This document shows positions 59,771 through 64,000 of a DNA stretch of 64,000 nt, piece after piece. The position numbers and the translations under genes are program-made. The DNA is from Orbilia blumenaviensis (lineage: Eukaryota > Ascomycota > Orbiliomycetes > Orbiliales > Orbiliaceae). The notes beneath the pieces are model-generated. The model saw nothing but the letters and a program-made list of their open reading frames with translations, ran no database searches and was not told where the DNA came from. Position 1 is the first letter of the stretch; every line of letters begins with the position of its first letter. The stretch covers positions 3,286,001 through 3,350,000 of the forward strand of contig JAVHNS010000004.1 of assembly GCA_036872755.1 (NCBI GenBank), read 5' to 3'.

Positions 59771-60572
59771 ATGGTTAAGATTGCCTCTTTTATTACGGCC
59801 CTCTGTGCGGGTCTTGCCGGTATGGGTCCCCTGTTCAGACGTCTTGGGTATTAATATCATATTCCCATTTTCTAACGACCTCGTCTCCAATCTAGCCGCT
59901 ACCAACGTTGAGCCCCAGCCAGGTCCCAAGCCCAAGAACATCGGCATTGCTCTTTTCAAGGGTTGGCAGCCACTAGATGTCTTCGGTCCCCTCGATGCCT
60001 TCTGGGGACTCGGAACCGGTCAGCCCATCAACGTTTTCTTGATCTCTGAAGATGGCATCTCAGCTGAAGTCAAGGGCGGCATGCCATTCGCCACTAATTC
60101 CAATACCTCTGCCACCGTCCTGACAGGTTATTCCTACGCCAACCCACCTGAATTGGACGTTTTGCTCGTCCCAGGTGGTATCGGAACTAGGAATGAAGTC
60201 GCTATGGCCCCCGTTATTCAGTACGTCAAGGATGTATACCCATCGCTTCAATACATCATCTCCGTCTGCACTGGCGCTTCTATTCTCGCCCGAGCCGGTA
60301 TCCTCGACGGCAAGCGCGCCACAACAAACAAGAGGGCATGGGCTTTCGTTACCCAGTTCGGACAGAGAGTCAGGTGGAATCCTAAGGCAAGATATGTCAG
60401 GGATAGGAACGTCTGGACTACCAGCGGTGTCTCGGCTGGTGTTGACGGTGTTCTTGGATGGATTGAGTATGTTTGGGGTAGCGCTGTTGCTACTGGCGTC
60501 GAAAATGGAATGGAATGGAACAGAGTTGGTGCTAATGGTGACAAGTTTGGCAAGTTGTATGGACTTTGGTAG
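59771..60572 (+). CDS. Secreted DJ-1/PfpI-family protein
   Basis: Exons 59771-59819 and 59896-60572 (241 aa). The intron (GTATGG donor, CTAAC branch site, CTAG acceptor) sits just after a signal-peptide-like start MVKIASFITALCAGLA. The mature part has the DJ-1/PfpI fold signature: GWQPLDVFGPLDAF, LLVPGGIGTR and the nucleophile elbow SVCTGA with C141. Fungal relatives of this group include ThiJ/PfpI-like and isonitrile hydratase-like proteins. The loss of the upstream unspliced frame (from 59751) is chosen because it gives a clean signal peptide. It is convergent with the STAND gene on the right. The substrate is unknown. Confidence 0.85.
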
Positions 60573-60805
60573 ATTTTTTATTCCATTAGTATTATTGTAT
60601 ATGAGTGTAAACTCAAACATGTGAAATAATGATATAACGTCCCCAAAATGATATATGAATAATTAAGCAATCTCATTGCAGAACCTTATGCCCTTAAGTA
60701 AACCAACCAGAAAGCCTGAGTTACGGAAGCAAATAAATCAATCAACCGATAGTGTAAGAAAATAAGATGCGCCGAAACAAGAATGAAAGAGAAAGCGCAA
60801 GCCTA

Positions 60806-63800
60806 TCAATCCTTTTCCATGGGAACTCTCTCAAAGATCTGTCTCATCCAATCTTGGGGTGCAGGTCCGGATCCGTCATCTGCCTGTTGAAACGCAATTT
60901 TCATGGCCTCAAGTAGATTCATTGCCGCCTCCTGCTCAGCATCCTCTGGTGACCATTCCTTCTCTCTCTCTTCCAAGATATCATTATAAATTTGTAAATG
61001 CACACTAGCCTTCTCTTGATCGCCGAGCTTCTCATAGCACTCTGCCATTTCTTGGTGTAAATCCATCAAATATGAGTTGCGGCCATTTTCATTGACGATA
61101 CATTGGAATGCTCCGGGGTTTAAATCGATAAAATCTAGTATGATGCGTAGTTGTTTGACCGCACCATTCCAGTCCTCTTCAGCTTTGAATAACTATTCTG
61201 GCGTTAGCATAACCCAAACCTGCCACGAGTCCTTGTAACTTACATCACACATGTATCTGTGTAAAACGATCGAATAAGGATCGCTAGGATCCTTGAGTAA
61301 GTCCAGCTCTCTATAAAGAGCATCTTTTGCTGCCTTTATATCTTCTCCATCTCCAGTTCGTAGCGCTTTAGCATATTGCTGCCTCGTCTTGAGTGCCCGC
61401 ATCGGTCTGCTCTGAATCCTCTCTTCGCCAAAAGGCCCGATAGATGGTTTCGCGTCAGGCGAATACTCGTCCATATCGCCCTTGTATGACTCCACATCCA
61501 TCACATAGCCCATAAGCTCCGCCGTTATATCACGCTCCCGTATCTCCAAGTGCTCTTTCATCGGTCCCGTCACATTTTCCAGATCTACTTTGGCGAGATA
61601 CGCGAGCCCCTCACAGTAATGAGTGCTAGATTGTTGTGCAATTTCAGCAGCCGAGATTAGCGCTTGCTGCTCCAGAAATATCTCCCCTTCGCCGTGTATG
61701 TATCCTTGGCTTTGTTTCTGATCCAACAGTCCAATTATAGCGGCGTTGTAGTACCAGCCCTCAGGGTCGAATTTCCTGTAGCAGTAAAACTGGAGGAATC
61801 CGTATAGTTTGATCACTCTTTCTAGAAGCCAGACTGGGAATACTTTGTGAATTTCATCTTCATCGTCCGGATCTGTCTCGTCGTCGTCGGATATGTAGAT
61901 ATCCTTCCACCAAGGCTCTGTAATACTACCACAGGTTGAAAATTCATTCATAATTCTGGCGATACCCTTTGACGCGATTTCTGCTAGTATGTCCCATGAA
62001 TCTTGTTTATAGTCGACAGCATAAATCACTGTCCGGTTCATGAGGAAGTCGAACAGTCGCTCGCTGTTGCTATCCCAGTTGTAAGGACGAATAACACAAT
62101 ACCGTAACGCGGCGAGTATATTAAACCAGTTATTTTCAATCTCAAAAGCGAGCGTGTGAAAATCGCTATCAATTGCTTCCCAGTCCTCGCATCTTTGGGC
62201 AAGGTAGTAGACGAGATAGGCGAACTCGAGATCGACAGGCTCCAACCGCCCTTGAGCCCTCATCTGTGAAACTATTCCCCTTGTGTATGCAGTGAACAGA
62301 GGATGTACTATTAAATAGCCGGCATCAGACCCGTTTGAAACGTTGCTAGTTGGCTCAACATATCGAACCACCCCGAAATCCTGATAGGTCTCGATTTCGT
62401 CGTCAAATGCTCGTTGCGGGTCCTCCACAGCCTCAAATGGTCCGTCTCCCTTCAGGAGATCCATGAGATAGGGCTGTGGGCAATAGTCTGTCGTGCCGGC
62501 TATTATTGGCACTGGAATTGCGCCGGAAGCAGACATCGATGCCAGCATGATATCCATTAAGAGTCGCTTCTGTTCGCCGGTGTCTTCTAATGGTGGCTGA
62601 ATCTGCGAGCATAATGTGTCCTCAAAATATTGCTTTGGAGTAAGTCCGCAGGCTTTTAGGTGTGGTAGAACGATTTTCAACGCGAGCGGCTGGTATTGGT
62701 AATACTGCATGATTCTTTCCAAGTAGAGACGCGATACTGGATCCTCGAGGTAAGAGGTAAGATCAATAATTTGTTCCGCGAATTGAGTAGCAGCGCCAGG
62801 ATTGAGTCCCTCGATATGGATGATCTCAGCTGGTACGTGTTGCAATTTCTCCCCTCGGCTGGTCGACCGTATTACAGGTATCCTATTAAGCCACTTTTCG
62901 TCAAGTGTAGATGAGAATAAAATCTTACTCTTCCATTTCATCCAGTCGAGATTCTTGAGCCAATTCTGCATTTCTTCGGCCCAGGGGTAGAAGTTGAAAT
63001 CTCCAGTGAAGGGAACAGACGAGATATTGTCGAATGCATTGAATAGTATTATATACCTTTCCTTCAGAAAGGCAGTCTTGAGCCGTGAGGTGCACGCTTT
63101 TTGAGAAACTGCGCTTTCAGCTGCGATGCTATTCCTTCGAGGGCCATTCCGTGGTCTTGGTCCGACCTTGTAGACTTTCTGCTCCTCGATCCGGTTTCTT
63201 TGCCGCTGCATGATTATCTCATCGATTGCAGCGAAGACTTCTCCAGGTGATATCTTTGGAGATTCGGTTGTAAACCCATCTGTCTCCGAGAAATCTACTA
63301 GAAAAATGGCTTTTGCGAAGTTGGACCTAATCCACCATTCCTGCAGGTGCTTTATCAAAGTTGACTTCCCCGTGCCTCGGAATCCCTGAATCCTAGCAAC
63401 CGTGCCGCTACAAAGTGCCTTTTCGATGCATGAAATATCGTAGTCTCGACCGTAGAAGCCGTCGCACCAGTTGTCGTTCTGAGGTGCATTCTCTACTTTC
63501 TGGAATTGGGAAGACGCACGAAACCGGCCTACCGCAGGAGCGCGTAGATATAGAACTGGGTTATGCCAATCCTGAACATCGACTTTAATTCCAAATCGTC
63601 CTCCCCGGGCCGGCTGGGATTGCATCTCCTCTCTTCCCAGGGCCACGGCTTCTGAGATCGCAACCTTGTCTACCAGCAAAGCTGTATACAACCCCTGTAG
63701 GAAGTATTTAGCTCCATCTTGGTGTATCTTGTACGGCATGCCGATCACAAAATTGAGTCCGTGCTGGAGCAGGGCCATTGCAATGCTAGAGCCGGCCAAG

Positions 63801-64000
63801 CTCGGTTTTTGTGCTGAACGGCAAGCATTCAATATCACTGCTTTGACGCCGTGCTCGCTGAGCGTCTTTGCGACATCTTCAGCCTCGATTTCAGTGTCTG
63901 TGAAGCTCGAGGGCTCAAAACTAAGGAATGCCCTGTAAATAGAATTTAGTAGCTATTAAATTTTCTAGGAGAGAGCGCTGAAAGTAGTGAGTACTTACCT
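60806..64000 (-). CDS. CHAT-STAND (NLR-like) protein with C-terminal TPR-like region, 5' end outside the window
   Basis: Exons visible are 63999-64000 (partial, beside a GTAAGT donor), 61244-63932 and 60806-61192; the start codon lies beyond 64000. The left end of the protein shows the second half of a CHAT (caspase-HetF-associated) protease domain, with ILNACRSA holding the catalytic Cys (codon 63821-63823) and then VIGMPYKI and FLQGLYTALL. The matching His would be in the missing part. A P-loop ATPase of the STAND type follows (GFRGTGKSTLIKHL, about 63361-63393; second motif near IILFNAFDNISS), then a large helical region and TPR-like helices in the last exon (LHQEMAECYEKLGDQEKASVH). Fungal NLR-like proteins of this layout are sensors in self/non-self recognition; the CHAT part would be the cell-death effector. 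No gasdermin-like partner is seen in the window. Confidence 0.85.

Overview
The window looks like nuclear DNA of a filamentous ascomycete (Pezizomycotina). The evidence is single genes with their own UTR-like spacers, many 41-100 nt GT-AG introns with GTAAGT/GTATGT donors and CTAAC/CTGAC branch sites, and typical filamentous-fungal families: an HBN1-type nitroreductase, a Clr5-domain protein, LysM and CBM18/GH18 proteins, BTB proteins, a MARVEL protein and a CHAT-STAND (NLR-like) receptor. I cannot fix the genus. No rRNA, tRNA, CRISPR array or bacterial-type operon was seen. All exon structures are read by eye; most are supported by a frame that closes across every junction.

Layout. 0-6 kb is ordinary: nitroreductase, a small hypothetical protein, a UDP-glucose 4-epimerase-like SDR and a C2H2 zinc-finger protein. 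7.4-17.3 kb is an AT-rich accessory block of three co-oriented minus-strand genes: a three-LysM secreted protein, a two-CBM18 GH18 'killer-toxin-like' chitinase homologue, and a gene with a NucA/NucB-like nuclease motif. Together they resemble a zymocin-style arrangement of chitin binding, chitin processing and a nuclease. The chitinase homologue has lost two active-site residues. 19-22.6 kb holds two related BTB proteins. 25.5-27 kb is a MARVEL membrane protein. 31.4-33.2 kb is an ammonium transporter, followed by a 6.6 kb gene-poor stretch.

39.8-56.4 kb carries a Clr5-domain protein with an in-frame tandem repeat and a series of proteins I cannot name: a proline-rich membrane-associated candidate next to a minisatellite, four other hypotheticals, and a small secreted Pro/Thr-rich protein. 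58-60.6 kb has an SDR and a secreted DJ-1/PfpI protein. The right edge (60.8-64 kb) holds most of a CHAT-STAND-TPR protein whose start lies outside the window.

A 29-37 bp motif, always preceded by TA, occurs at least four times (17.9, 23.0, 23.15 and 39.0 kb) and looks like leftover ends of a TA-inserting transposon family. The strongest leads are the LysM/GH18/nuclease cluster with its altered GH18 active site and the CHAT-STAND protein. Both families belong to fungal antagonism or self/non-self systems.
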